Below, piece after piece: positions 34,026 to 41,247 of a stretch of 64,000 nucleotides of DNA. Under the pieces are notes generated by a model. It searched no databases. It was not told where the DNA came from and worked only from the letters and a program-made list of their open reading frames with translations. The stretch comes from Bacillus sp. SD088 (lineage in GTDB: Bacteria > Bacillota > Bacilli > Bacillales > Bacillaceae_C): NCBI RefSeq assembly GCF_017355205.1, contig NZ_JADIJK010000019.1:1-64000 (forward strand), given 5' to 3'. Numbering within the stretch: the first letter of the stretch is position 1; the number at the start of each line of letters is the position of its first letter. A program made the translations under genes and the position numbers.

Positions 34026-34103
34026 TTAAAGATGCTCTCCCCAAGGTGAGGGGATTTTCTTTTCAATTTTTGTGCATAACCTACTCTCAAAGGGGTCAGT
34101 CAT
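34026..34103 (-). CDS. Small upstream ORF (25 aa) before mgtE
   Basis: ATG 34103 follows AAAGGAGGTGGTGGGG and encodes a 25-residue peptide beginning MTDPFESRLCTKIEKK and ending GEHL. Its TAA overlaps the mgtE ribosome binding site (TAAAAGGAGG). A small inverted repeat CCCC/GGGG lies in its last codons. Position suggests translational coupling to or attenuation of mgtE. Confidence 0.5.
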   Translation of the reverse strand: MTDPFESRLCTKIEKKIPSPWGEHL

Positions 34104-34163
34104 CCCCACCACCTCCTTTCGTCTTAGAAACGAAATCCTCACAAGTTTTTTTACCCGAACAAC

Positions 34164-34199
34164 AAAAAAACATCCCTCTCCACAAAGAAGGATGTTTAA
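34164..34199 (-). terminator. Terminator of the M-box leader
   Basis: On the minus strand AACATCC pairs with GGATGTT around a short loop and is followed by TTTTTT. It lies between the aptamer and mgtE, and is the expected expression platform for Mg2+-dependent termination. Confidence 0.75.
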
Positions 34200-34274
34200 C
34201 ATTTGCGACTGCATAATGCAGATCACTCAAGCGTCACCACACAAAGTGCGTATAAAGCCTAAGTCATTTTATAA

Positions 34275-34440
34275 TGAATAAACCTCCTTCGCAGAGCTTT
34301 AGCACTATGTGGCGTAGGAAATATATCCAGCTACATTAAAAACCACCTTAAGTCGATGGTTCCTGTTGACCCATTGGAGTCTTTCGACATTTCTGGGCAG
34401 CAGCATTTCTCCACATAGGAGCCTCACCTAGCGAGGAATT
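34275..34440 (-). ncRNA. M-box (ykoK) magnesium riboswitch aptamer
   Basis: On the minus strand the leader opens with CTAGGTGAGGCTCCTATGTG, continues with AATGCTGCTGCCCAGAAATG, CCAATGGGTCAACAGGAACC and CATCGACTTAAGGTGG, and closes with CTACGCCACATAGTGCTAAA. These are the conserved blocks of the M-box family. It lies about 265 bases upstream of mgtE and should switch transcription off when Mg2+ is plentiful. Confidence 0.88.
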
Positions 34441-34461
34441 CGTATATGATTATCCTCATTT

Positions 34462-34490
34462 AGTGTAGAAGCCATCAAAACAATTGTCAA
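34462..34490 (-). promoter_or_regulatory. Promoter of the mgtE leader
   Basis: On the minus strand TTGACA (34490-34485) and TACACT (34467-34462) are 17 bases apart, just before the M-box. Nothing recognisable was found between here and the AraC gene end at 34712. Confidence 0.65.
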
Positions 34491-34711
34491 ATCTTTTGAT
34501 ATCAGAGATAAGTCAGTACATTAAAAATAACAAAAGATACGATCCTGTCCTCTGGTTATTGAATGTCATTATTTAAAATTTTAAAGCATTTCCCTTCAGC
34601 TAAGTCACTCTTATAGATGCTACTGATAGCTCCCACTCCTTCATTTTAAAACAGGTAGCAGACTAAAATTGCAGTTCTCTCTAATCCATTTCCCTCACAC
34701 TAAAATTTGAT

Positions 34712-35659
34712 TTAATTATATTTACTTCGATATTTTAAAGGTGTTATTTTGTATATATCCTTAAAAGCAGCTCCAAATTTACTTTGACTTTTATATCCCA
34801 CTGCCGAAGCGATTTCCCCAATACTTTCTTGAGTTTTAAGTAACATAGAAGCCGCTTTTTTGATACGATACTCTTTCATATACTCCCCAATAGAAACACC
34901 GTATACTCCTTTAAAAGTAGTCTTTAATGCAGTAGGACTAATGTGATATTGTCTTGCTAGTTCATCAATCGTAAATCTCTGTTCAAATTGTTCCGTCATC
35001 ATCTTTTTAATCTGTTTGATAATGTCAACTTCTTGCCGGACAAAAAAATTGTTTTGCTGCTCTTTAGCTGTATCAAAATAATAAAGGTAAATTAAAATTT
35101 CCAGAACCTTCAGCCTGTAATAGGTATCTCTAGCCTCAAGCGGTATAGAATACATACCTTTAAAGATATGTTGAATATTCTCTTTTGCTTGTATAAAAAA
35201 GCATTCATCGTTTTCAAAAAAGCGGTTAACAAGACCCCGTACATCAATTTCCATATCGGGGAGATGCTCCGATAGTTGACCTGTAAACTTATCCAAATCA
35301 ATCGTAACGTTTATACCTTTATAGTATTCTAAGGGGAATTCAATACAATTACTGTGATTCCTCATCGTATTCATAAACAAATCACCTTCCCCTACATATT
35401 GCAGACATCCATCCTTCATTTTACATTCAGCACGTCCTTCAAGGCAGTGATTTAACTCTAAAATATTCATGTTCAGATGAACTGTTGGTACAAAAGCGCT
35501 GGTCTGAAAATTAAAGATGGTTACCTCAACTCCAGGGAGTACAGAATGAACAGACGCGGTTCCTTGTCCCTTACTTGGATTCAACTGATAAACAACATGT
35601 TGATTATTTTGTATTAAATTCATATCAGCATTGATATGTGAGAAAAAAGAACTGTTCAT
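34712..35659 (-). CDS. AraC-family transcriptional regulator
   Basis: A 315-residue activator-type regulator. The N-terminal region is a cupin-like sensing domain (LELNHCLEGRAECKMKDG and YVGEGDLFMNT). The C-terminal AraC double helix-turn-helix reads FTIDELARQYHISPTALKTT, YGVSIGEYMKEYRIKKAASM and SIGEIASAVGYKSQSKFGAA, ending FKDIYKITPLKYR. Such regulators often stand next to metal or siderophore transport genes; the P1B ATPase operon is divergent to it. The ligand is unknown. Confidence 0.82.
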   Translation of the reverse strand: MNSSFFSHINADMNLIQNNQHVVYQLNPSKGQGTASVHSVLPGVEVTIFNFQTSAFVPTVHLNMNILELNHCLEGRAECKMKDGCLQYVGEGDLFMNTMRNHSNCIEFPLEYYKGINVTIDLDKFTGQLSEHLPDMEIDVRGLVNRFFENDECFFIQAKENIQHIFKGMYSIPLEARDTYYRLKVLEILIYLYYFDTAKEQQNNFFVRQEVDIIKQIKKMMTEQFEQRFTIDELARQYHISPTALKTTFKGVYGVSIGEYMKEYRIKKAASMLLKTQESIGEIASAVGYKSQSKFGAAFKDIYKITPLKYRSKYN

Positions 35660-35884
35660 GATATTTATACCTCCTTAAATATTGATTTTTTTCTTATGAG
35701 AATACGATGTACGTTGTTGATTACAAAATGAAAACTGCTTTAATTTTTATACCTATCCATTAAATAAACATTTCTACAGTTCTTATAAATTTGTTCCAAT
35801 CAGCCATAATTCTAGCCCTATCGGTCTTTCCTTTCCAAATATGTAGAGAATGAAAGATAAAGTCATTATACTAGAATTTAGATA

Positions 35885-35906
35885 CAATCAAATGATTACT
35901 TGATTG
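35885..35906 (+). promoter_or_regulatory. Probable CadC/ArsR operator upstream of the metal-ATPase operon
   Basis: CAATCAA and TTGATTG form a perfect inverted repeat with an 8-base spacer about 50 bases before the HMA gene; another TTTGATTG follows at about 35916. AATCAA-type palindromes are typical targets of SmtB/ArsR repressors. Confidence 0.55.
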
Positions 35907-35954
35907 TTTTATAGTTTGATTGTATAAAAAATAATAAAAAGGAGCAATTACTTT

Positions 35955-36173
35955 ATGAAGAAAACTTATAAACTACTAGATGTGGACTGTGGCAATTGTG
36001 CGGCGAAAATTGAACATGGTATTAGCAAGCTAGACGACGTTACCGATGTAAAGGTGAATTTCATGGGTCAAAGAATGATTCTTGAGGCGCCAGATGATAA
36101 ATTCGATGCAGTATTTAAACAGGCGAAGAAGATTATAAAGAAAATTGATTCGGGGGTGTCGATAGAAACTTAA
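35955..36173 (+). CDS. Heavy-metal-associated (HMA) domain protein
   Basis: A 72-residue single HMA domain with ferredoxin-like fold. The metal-binding loop is VDCGNCAAKIE, i.e. CxxC near residue 11, and the middle DDVTDVKVNFMGQRMIL fits the family. It would bind a soft or transition metal in the cytoplasm and hand it to the P-type ATPase encoded 113 bases downstream, which lacks its own HMA domain. An AAGGAG site precedes ATG 35955. Confidence 0.85.
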   Translation: MKKTYKLLDVDCGNCAAKIEHGISKLDDVTDVKVNFMGQRMILEAPDDKFDAVFKQAKKIIKKIDSGVSIET

Positions 36174-36222
36174 GTTGTTGAACAAATTTCCACGTCCATT
36201 CAATACAAAACGAAATACAATG

Positions 36223-36268
36223 TTTGAGTCAGTAGCAGTTTTACAGTTATAACGGTTGCTGACTCAAA
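36223..36268 (+). other. Intergenic hairpin in the metal-ATPase operon
   Basis: TTTGAGTCAG pairs with CTGACTCAAA around 26 bases, directly before the ATPase ribosome binding site. It has no T-tract, so it is more likely an mRNA stability or processing structure than a terminator. Confidence 0.4.
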
Positions 36269-36286
36269 TATAAGGAGGATACAAAC

Positions 36287-38197
36287 ATGTCCAAAAAAGA
36301 AAAGAGAAGATTGCTACGTATCCTTATTGCATCTGCAGGTTTTGTAGCAGCATTTTTCTCTAATTTAGATGGTCTTTCCGAATTTCTAGTATTTTTTATC
36401 CCCTATCTCATCGTTGGAGGAGACATACTCTGGAAAGCAGCAAGAAATATCATTCGAGGACAGGTCTTTGACGAAAACTTCCTAATGTCAATAGCTACGA
36501 TTGGAGCTTTCTGCCTTGGAGAATATGCCGAGGGTATTGCTGTTATGTTGTTTTTCCAGGTAGGTGAGTTATTTCAATCCTATGCGGTTTCAAGATCACG
36601 CAGGTCAATATCCGAACTGATGGATATTCGACCCGACTATGCTAATGTGCTAAGAAATGGAGAAATGATACAGGTTGACCCGGAAGAGGTACAAATTAAT
36701 GAGAGTATTGTAGTGAAACCTGGAGAGCGAATCCCTTTGGATGGAATAATAACAGGCGGCTTCTCTACAATAGATACTTCAGCACTGACAGGCGAGTCCG
36801 CTCCGCGAGATGCGCAAAAAGGGGAAGAAGTAATCAGCGGTTGTATTAACCAAACTGGTAAATTGACCATTCAAGTAAACAAGGAATACGGCCAGTCTAC
36901 AGTAGCAAAAATACTCGAATTGGTTGAAAATTCATCTGATAAAAAGAGCAGAAGTGAAAATTTCATTACAAAATTTGCCCGATACTATACCCCGTTCGTT
37001 TTTTTTGCAGCACTCATTCTAGCAATTATTCCGCCGCTTGTCATGGGGCAACCGTTTGACATCTGGATTGAAAGAGCTCTAATCTTCCTTGTCATTTCTT
37101 GTCCTTGTGCCTTAGTTATTTCGGTACCGCTCAGCTTTTTTGGCGGAATCGGTGGGGCATCCAAATCTGGCGTTTTGGTGAAGGGATCCAATTATCTTGA
37201 GGCTTTGGCCAACACAGAAATGGTCGTATTTGATAAAACTGGTACACTAACAAAAGGTAATTTCATTGTCAGTGAAATATATTCTGAAAAAATGTCCAAT
37301 CAAGAGTTATTGGAATTGGCAGCGTATGCGGAGGATTATTCTAACCACCCCATCGCTCAAAGTATCAAACAGGCATTTGGAAAAACGATTGATTCCTCCC
37401 GTATTAAAGATATCGAAGAAGTCGCTGGTCATGGAGTGAAATCAGTAATTGATGGAAAAGTTGTGTTTGCGGGTAATGCCAAACTTATGAAACGAGAACA
37501 CATTTCCTACAATAATAGAAACCTTGTTGGAACTGCAGTTCATATTGCCGTTAACAGTGAATACATGGGATATATCCTTGTTGAAGACGAAATTAAACAG
37601 GACGCTCCACATGCAATAACAGCTCTGAAATCCGCAGGAATCACGCAAACTGTCATGCTAACTGGGGATGCGGATTCGGTAGGGAAAAAGGTTGCTACTA
37701 AGCTCAAACTAGATAAAGTATATACGGAGCTGTTGCCTGCAGATAAGGTTGAACATGTGGAAGAGTTAATGAAGCAAAAAAACGAAAAAAGAAGTCTAGC
37801 CTTTGTAGGTGATGGCATCAATGACGCTCCTGTTCTTGCACGTGCAGATATCGGTATTGCTATGGGGGGCTTGGGTTCAGATGCAGCCATTGAAGCTGCA
37901 GATGTTGTAATTATGACCGATGAGCCATCCAAAATTGCAACAGTGATGAAGATAAGCAAAAAGACACTCCGTATCGCCAAACAAAACATTGTTTTTGCAT
38001 TGGGTGTTAAAGGAATTGTATTGATTATGGGAGCTATAGGCTTGGCAACAATGTGGGCAGCTGTATTTGCTGATGTCGGAGTATCCGTTCTAGCAATTCT
38101 AAACGCAATAAGAGCACTCAACATAAAAAAATTCAACACGCCAGTACATTTTTCTCAAAATCAAGAGGAAGGAAATCGCAAAGAAATAGTAGCATAG
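36287..38197 (+). CDS. P1B-type heavy-metal efflux ATPase (CadA/ZntA-like)
   Basis: A 636-residue metal pump. Its membrane metal site is FLVISCPCALVISVPLSF (CPC motif), the phosphorylation site is VVFDKTGTLTKG, the actuator loop is DTSALTGESAPR, and the nucleotide domain shows SNHPIAQSI and AFVGDGINDAPVLARADIGI. The CPCALVIS...GGIGGASKSG pattern points to Cd/Zn/Pb rather than copper exporters (CopA has CPCALGLATP). No N-terminal HMA domain is present; a separate 72-residue HMA protein is encoded just upstream. It expels toxic divalent metal from the cytoplasm. Confidence 0.88.
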   Translation: MSKKEKRRLLRILIASAGFVAAFFSNLDGLSEFLVFFIPYLIVGGDILWKAARNIIRGQVFDENFLMSIATIGAFCLGEYAEGIAVMLFFQVGELFQSYAVSRSRRSISELMDIRPDYANVLRNGEMIQVDPEEVQINESIVVKPGERIPLDGIITGGFSTIDTSALTGESAPRDAQKGEEVISGCINQTGKLTIQVNKEYGQSTVAKILELVENSSDKKSRSENFITKFARYYTPFVFFAALILAIIPPLVMGQPFDIWIERALIFLVISCPCALVISVPLSFFGGIGGASKSGVLVKGSNYLEALANTEMVVFDKTGTLTKGNFIVSEIYSEKMSNQELLELAAYAEDYSNHPIAQSIKQAFGKTIDSSRIKDIEEVAGHGVKSVIDGKVVFAGNAKLMKREHISYNNRNLVGTAVHIAVNSEYMGYILVEDEIKQDAPHAITALKSAGITQTVMLTGDADSVGKKVATKLKLDKVYTELLPADKVEHVEELMKQKNEKRSLAFVGDGINDAPVLARADIGIAMGGLGSDAAIEAADVVIMTDEPSKIATVMKISKKTLRIAKQNIVFALGVKGIVLIMGAIGLATMWAAVFADVGVSVLAILNAIRALNIKKFNTPVHFSQNQEEGNRKEIVA

Positions 38198-38255
38198 TGT
38201 AATGGGAGTATTAAAAGAAAATTCTGTGGGTAATACTCCCGTTTTTATCATTAAT

Positions 38256-38645
38256 CTAAAGGCCTTTCAAGGGACAACTCATTTCAAAATAATCATCAAT
38301 CATTTGATGAACTAGACGAGCTTTTTCGCTATCAGCAAGAGAATAGTAAACTTCTTTACCAACACGTCTACTTTTAATTAAACCATGGAGTTTTAATGAT
38401 TTTAAATGATGAGAAATCGAAGCGGGGCTCATGTCAAGTGTAGCTGAGATATTGTGTCCACACTCTTCACAATGACAGAGTAACCAAAGTATTCGAAGGC
38501 GAGAACCATCACAAAGCTGTTGAAAAACAGCAGCTCCCTCCAAAAAAAATTGAACATCGGGCATTTGTTCTAAAATATGGCTCAAATTTTTACTGTGATC
38601 ATGAAGTATTTCTTTATTATTTATCTTCGTCACCCCTTTAATCAA
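38256..38645 (-). CDS. ArsR/SmtB-family metal-sensing repressor (CadC-like)
   Basis: A 129-residue winged-helix repressor with ILWLLCHCEECGHNISATLD, whose cysteine cluster sits where CadC and SmtB bind Cd/Pb/Zn (ELCVCD position), then MSPASISHHLKSLKLHGLIK as recognition helix and GKEVYYSLADSEKARLVHQM. It probably represses the convergently encoded metal ATPase operon through the AATCAA palindromes, and perhaps itself. The stop codon lies 59 bases after the ATPase stop. Confidence 0.85.
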   Translation of the reverse strand: MIKGVTKINNKEILHDHSKNLSHILEQMPDVQFFLEGAAVFQQLCDGSRLRILWLLCHCEECGHNISATLDMSPASISHHLKSLKLHGLIKSRRVGKEVYYSLADSEKARLVHQMIDDYFEMSCPLKGL

Positions 38646-38965
38646 ACAATTATTTTATTAAACAATCTTTTTATTAAAAGTTTAGGTGTTCCTCAGCCCC
38701 TTGTCAAGGAGATGTTTTCAGCAGTTTATTTTAATCATCATAACGCTTATGACAACCTTAAATTGATTGTTAAAAATATGATCGTATAATGGTTTGCTTT
38801 TTAGTGAAACTTTTATATTTTTGGATGATATCATCATGTCAAAAGTAGCCATTTTTTATTATGTTCCATATTTCTTTATCATATAAAAAAGATAGTTATT
38901 TGAATTATTGAAGAGGCATTTCTGAAAGATTAATAGAAAAAATCAATAGAAAGGATGTGAAAGAC
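38646..38965. other. Gene-free stretch before gpmA
   Basis: This AT-rich stretch contains TTAATCAAACAATTATTTTA and a second ATTAAACAATC just upstream of the repressor gene, possible autoregulatory sites. No further gene was found. Confidence 0.35.
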
Positions 38966-39652
38966 ATGTATAAACTAGTTTTAATAAGACACGGAGAAAG
39001 TGAATGGAACAAAGCAAATTTTTTTACAGGTTGGACAGATATTGACTTGTCGGATAAAGGGATTGAAGAAGCACAAAATGCAGGTAGATTACTTAAGGAA
39101 GCACAATTTGCTTTTGATGTCGCTTACACTTCATATTTAAAACGTGCAATTAAAACACTAGATTATGTGCTTGAAGAAATGGACTTGCTATGGATTCCTG
39201 TATATAAAGCTTGGCAGCTTAACGAACGCCATTATGGTGCGCTTCAGGGATTGAGTAAAACTACTGTCGCCCAGCGTTATGGAGAAGAACAAGTTAAATT
39301 ATGGCGTAGAAGTTATAACGAATTGCCACCTGCTTTGACTAAAGACGATAAACGGTATCCAATCTATGATGCTAAATATCGTGATATTGATGACGAATTT
39401 ATTCCCTTAACAGAAAGCCTCAAGGAAACAGCAATACGTGTTAAATATTACTGGAATCGAGAAATTAAAACACAGATAAAAAAAGGTAATAATGTACTTA
39501 TTGTTGCACATGGTAATAGTCTGCGGGCATTGCTTAAATTTTTGGATAATCTGACTCCTGGGGAGATCATTGATCTGGATATACCAACTGGCGCTCCGCT
39601 AGTATATATGCTTGATAAGCAGTTGCATCCTGTAGATAAATACTACCTTTGA
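38966..39652 (+). CDS. gpmA: 2,3-bisphosphoglycerate-dependent phosphoglycerate mutase
   Basis: A 228-residue cofactor-dependent mutase of glycolysis. The phospho-histidine motif is LIRHGESEWNKANFFTGWTD, followed by LNERHYGALQGLSK and IVAHGNSLRALLKFLD, the second catalytic His. This type does not need manganese, unlike the GpmI enzyme that Bacillus normally uses. It stands alone among metal-related cargo genes. ATG 38966 is chosen after AAGGATGTG; a GTG three codons upstream lies in the ribosome binding site. Confidence 0.9.
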   Translation: MYKLVLIRHGESEWNKANFFTGWTDIDLSDKGIEEAQNAGRLLKEAQFAFDVAYTSYLKRAIKTLDYVLEEMDLLWIPVYKAWQLNERHYGALQGLSKTTVAQRYGEEQVKLWRRSYNELPPALTKDDKRYPIYDAKYRDIDDEFIPLTESLKETAIRVKYYWNREIKTQIKKGNNVLIVAHGNSLRALLKFLDNLTPGEIIDLDIPTGAPLVYMLDKQLHPVDKYYL

Positions 39653-39780
39653 AGCAGAGTTATAATAGAAGAAATTGCTCTGCAAGATGGTTAAAGCAAA
39701 TCAATTTCTGATTTGGCGAAGTAATTGCAGTCTCTTAAAAATATTGATTATATTAAATTTAATAATAAGGTTTTATCTCT

Positions 39781-39806
39781 CCAACTTAATATTAAGTTGG
39801 ATTTTT
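39781..39806 (+). terminator. gpmA terminator
   Basis: CCAACTTAATATTAAGTTGG is a perfect palindrome followed by ATTTTTT. Confidence 0.85.
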
Positions 39807-39824
39807 TATTTTAAAAAAGTATCT

Positions 39825-39990
39825 CCTATATATTTGTTACATCAATTCTAAGCTTTATCAATATTAGAAGAAAAAATGTGATAAAGCATAGTTCATGGAT
39901 GTCGAGAAGCTTCTTTCCTATCCGTGCCAATATGTATCTACATAATTGTAGCTATTTCACACAAAGTTTTGCAAATTTTGTATGCTACTT
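39825..39990 (+). pseudogene. Fossil of the DUF2306-like gene of 62.7 kb
   Basis: This stretch aligns base by base with 63028-63190, inside the intact membrane-protein gene. For example GATAAAGCATAGTTCATGGA here matches GATAAAGCATAGTGCATGGA there, and TATCAATATTAGAAGAAAAA is shared exactly. The translation still reads KHSSWMSRSFFPIRANMY against KHSAWMSRSFVLTFANMF before going out of frame. Flanks do not align. It is an internal fragment with no start or stop of its own. Confidence 0.75.
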
Positions 39991-40156
39991 TTTACACGAT
40001 AAATGGGATGTTCATCCGTTTCTTTGTATTCGCTCAATATATACTAGCATCCAGTATTTGGGGTTTTTAAATTTTTGCTCATTAAGATTCAGCTACAACT
40101 GTTTTGTGATAACGCCCGTCTGTCAACAATACGTTACGACGGGTACCACTCACTGT

Positions 40157-40801
40157 TTATTTCCCCTTCCGTATACCTGGTTCATTGTTATCTACTAATT
40201 GGAAAGCACCAGTAAGTACACAATGAATGCCGTATTCGAAACGATCATCGAAGCTATCTTCGTACATGGAAGTTAGTACTCGAGAAAACGCTGGATACTC
40301 GTCTGTAGCAAGTGTTTTCTGTAACTTTGAGTCGGAATAAGCGACTGAGTCTCCCTGTTCTTCTTGTACGAGTCCAAATGTGAAGTAAGCCAACGTCCAA
40401 AATATGCGAACAGCTTCCCTATGGGGAAGGTGAAGTTGGAGCAGTGCCGATATAATTGCATCTCCAATCCGCAACGTGTTTGTTTCGTACACGGTTGTAC
40501 CAGTCACCAGCTTAGCGCCATCACGGTGTGTCAAAAGAACGGATCGAAGACGTCGTAAAATTTCCTTAGTACGTTCTTCTGGTTGCTCAGGCAACTCATC
40601 AAGGGACAGCTCGGAAAAAATCGTATCGGCCATCAATTCAATCAGGCGGGATTTCGTCTTGACCTGCCAGGACACGGTGTTTAAATAAACACCAAGCCGT
40701 TTGGCTACAGCGCGCAGTGTGACCGCTTCAAGCCCAGATTCGTTCAAAATATGGAGTGCAGCCTGAATGACGTCGGATTGAGTGGTACGAGTAGAACCCA
40801 T
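40157..40801 (-). CDS. TetR-family repressor of the ABC exporter pair
   Basis: A 214-residue protein with an N-terminal helix-turn-helix (SGLEAVTLRAVAKRLGVYLN followed by TVSWQVKTKSRLIEL) of the true TetR/TetR_C class rather than AcrR; the C-terminal ligand domain has RSVLLTHRDGAKLVTGT and HREAVRIFWTLAYFTFG. It is divergent from the ABC genes across 442 bases containing two TGGTCA palindromes. Like the ABC genes it is richer in G+C than the rest of the cargo. The inducer is unknown. Confidence 0.8.
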   Translation of the reverse strand: MGSTRTTQSDVIQAALHILNESGLEAVTLRAVAKRLGVYLNTVSWQVKTKSRLIELMADTIFSELSLDELPEQPEERTKEILRRLRSVLLTHRDGAKLVTGTTVYETNTLRIGDAIISALLQLHLPHREAVRIFWTLAYFTFGLVQEEQGDSVAYSDSKLQKTLATDEYPAFSRVLTSMYEDSFDDRFEYGIHCVLTGAFQLVDNNEPGIRKGK

Positions 40802-41064
40802 AAGTTGTCATCCTCTCTAGGAACTATGATATTTTCTATCCAAAATTGACGTAAATAGCCAATAATCTGAGGTCATTATATCATAAAATGGATTGTTGTG
40901 CAGTGACATAGGGGTCAAGAAAATTTTAAAATAAAAATTCATTTACAAATAAGATTTTTCCTACTTCAAATTGTACTAGAGTCATTCTATAAATATATAT
41001 GTCTATAGTCGATCATCTGGAAACTTATTGCTTATAAATTAATCACTAATTAGAGCTGTTTTAT

Positions 41065-41114
41065 TGGTCAGTGACCATATTTAAATTGACTCTTGGTCAT
41101 TGAACAAGTATAAT
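41065..41114 (+). promoter_or_regulatory. ABC-pair promoter with TetR-type operators
   Basis: A TTGACT box (41086-41091) and TATAAT (41109-41114) are 17 bases apart. The spacer holds TTGGTCATTGAACAA (41093-41107), and a perfect palindrome TGGTCAGTGACCA lies just upstream (41065-41077). These shared TTGGTCA half-sites are probable operators of the divergent TetR protein. Confidence 0.75.
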
Positions 41115-41175
41115 TATAACTGAAAAACACTCCATCAATATGAATAGTATATTTGTGGAGAGAAAGGAGCACAAA

Positions 41176-41247
41176 ATGAAGCTAATGACTCAAAAAATAA
41201 AGAGGAAACAATTGTTAAGGCACTTTAGCGGGAGGAAAATAAAATGA
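41176..41247 (+). CDS. Basic 23-aa leader ORF coupled to the ABC genes
   Basis: AAAGGAG precedes ATG 41176. The frame encodes the very basic peptide MKLMTQKIKRKQLLRHFSGR plus three residues, ending in TGA inside the ATGA start of the ABC gene. The GGGAGG site of that gene lies within the peptide frame. It looks like a translational coupling leader. Confidence 0.5.
   Translation: MKLMTQKIKRKQLLRHFSGRKIK

Noticed and set aside
34072-34281. Plus-strand frame across the M-box region
   Set aside because: It is the antisense of the riboswitch and terminator and has no ribosome binding site.
37540-38139. 199-residue minus-strand frame
   Set aside because: Shadow of the metal ATPase gene; no ribosome binding site, low-complexity composition.
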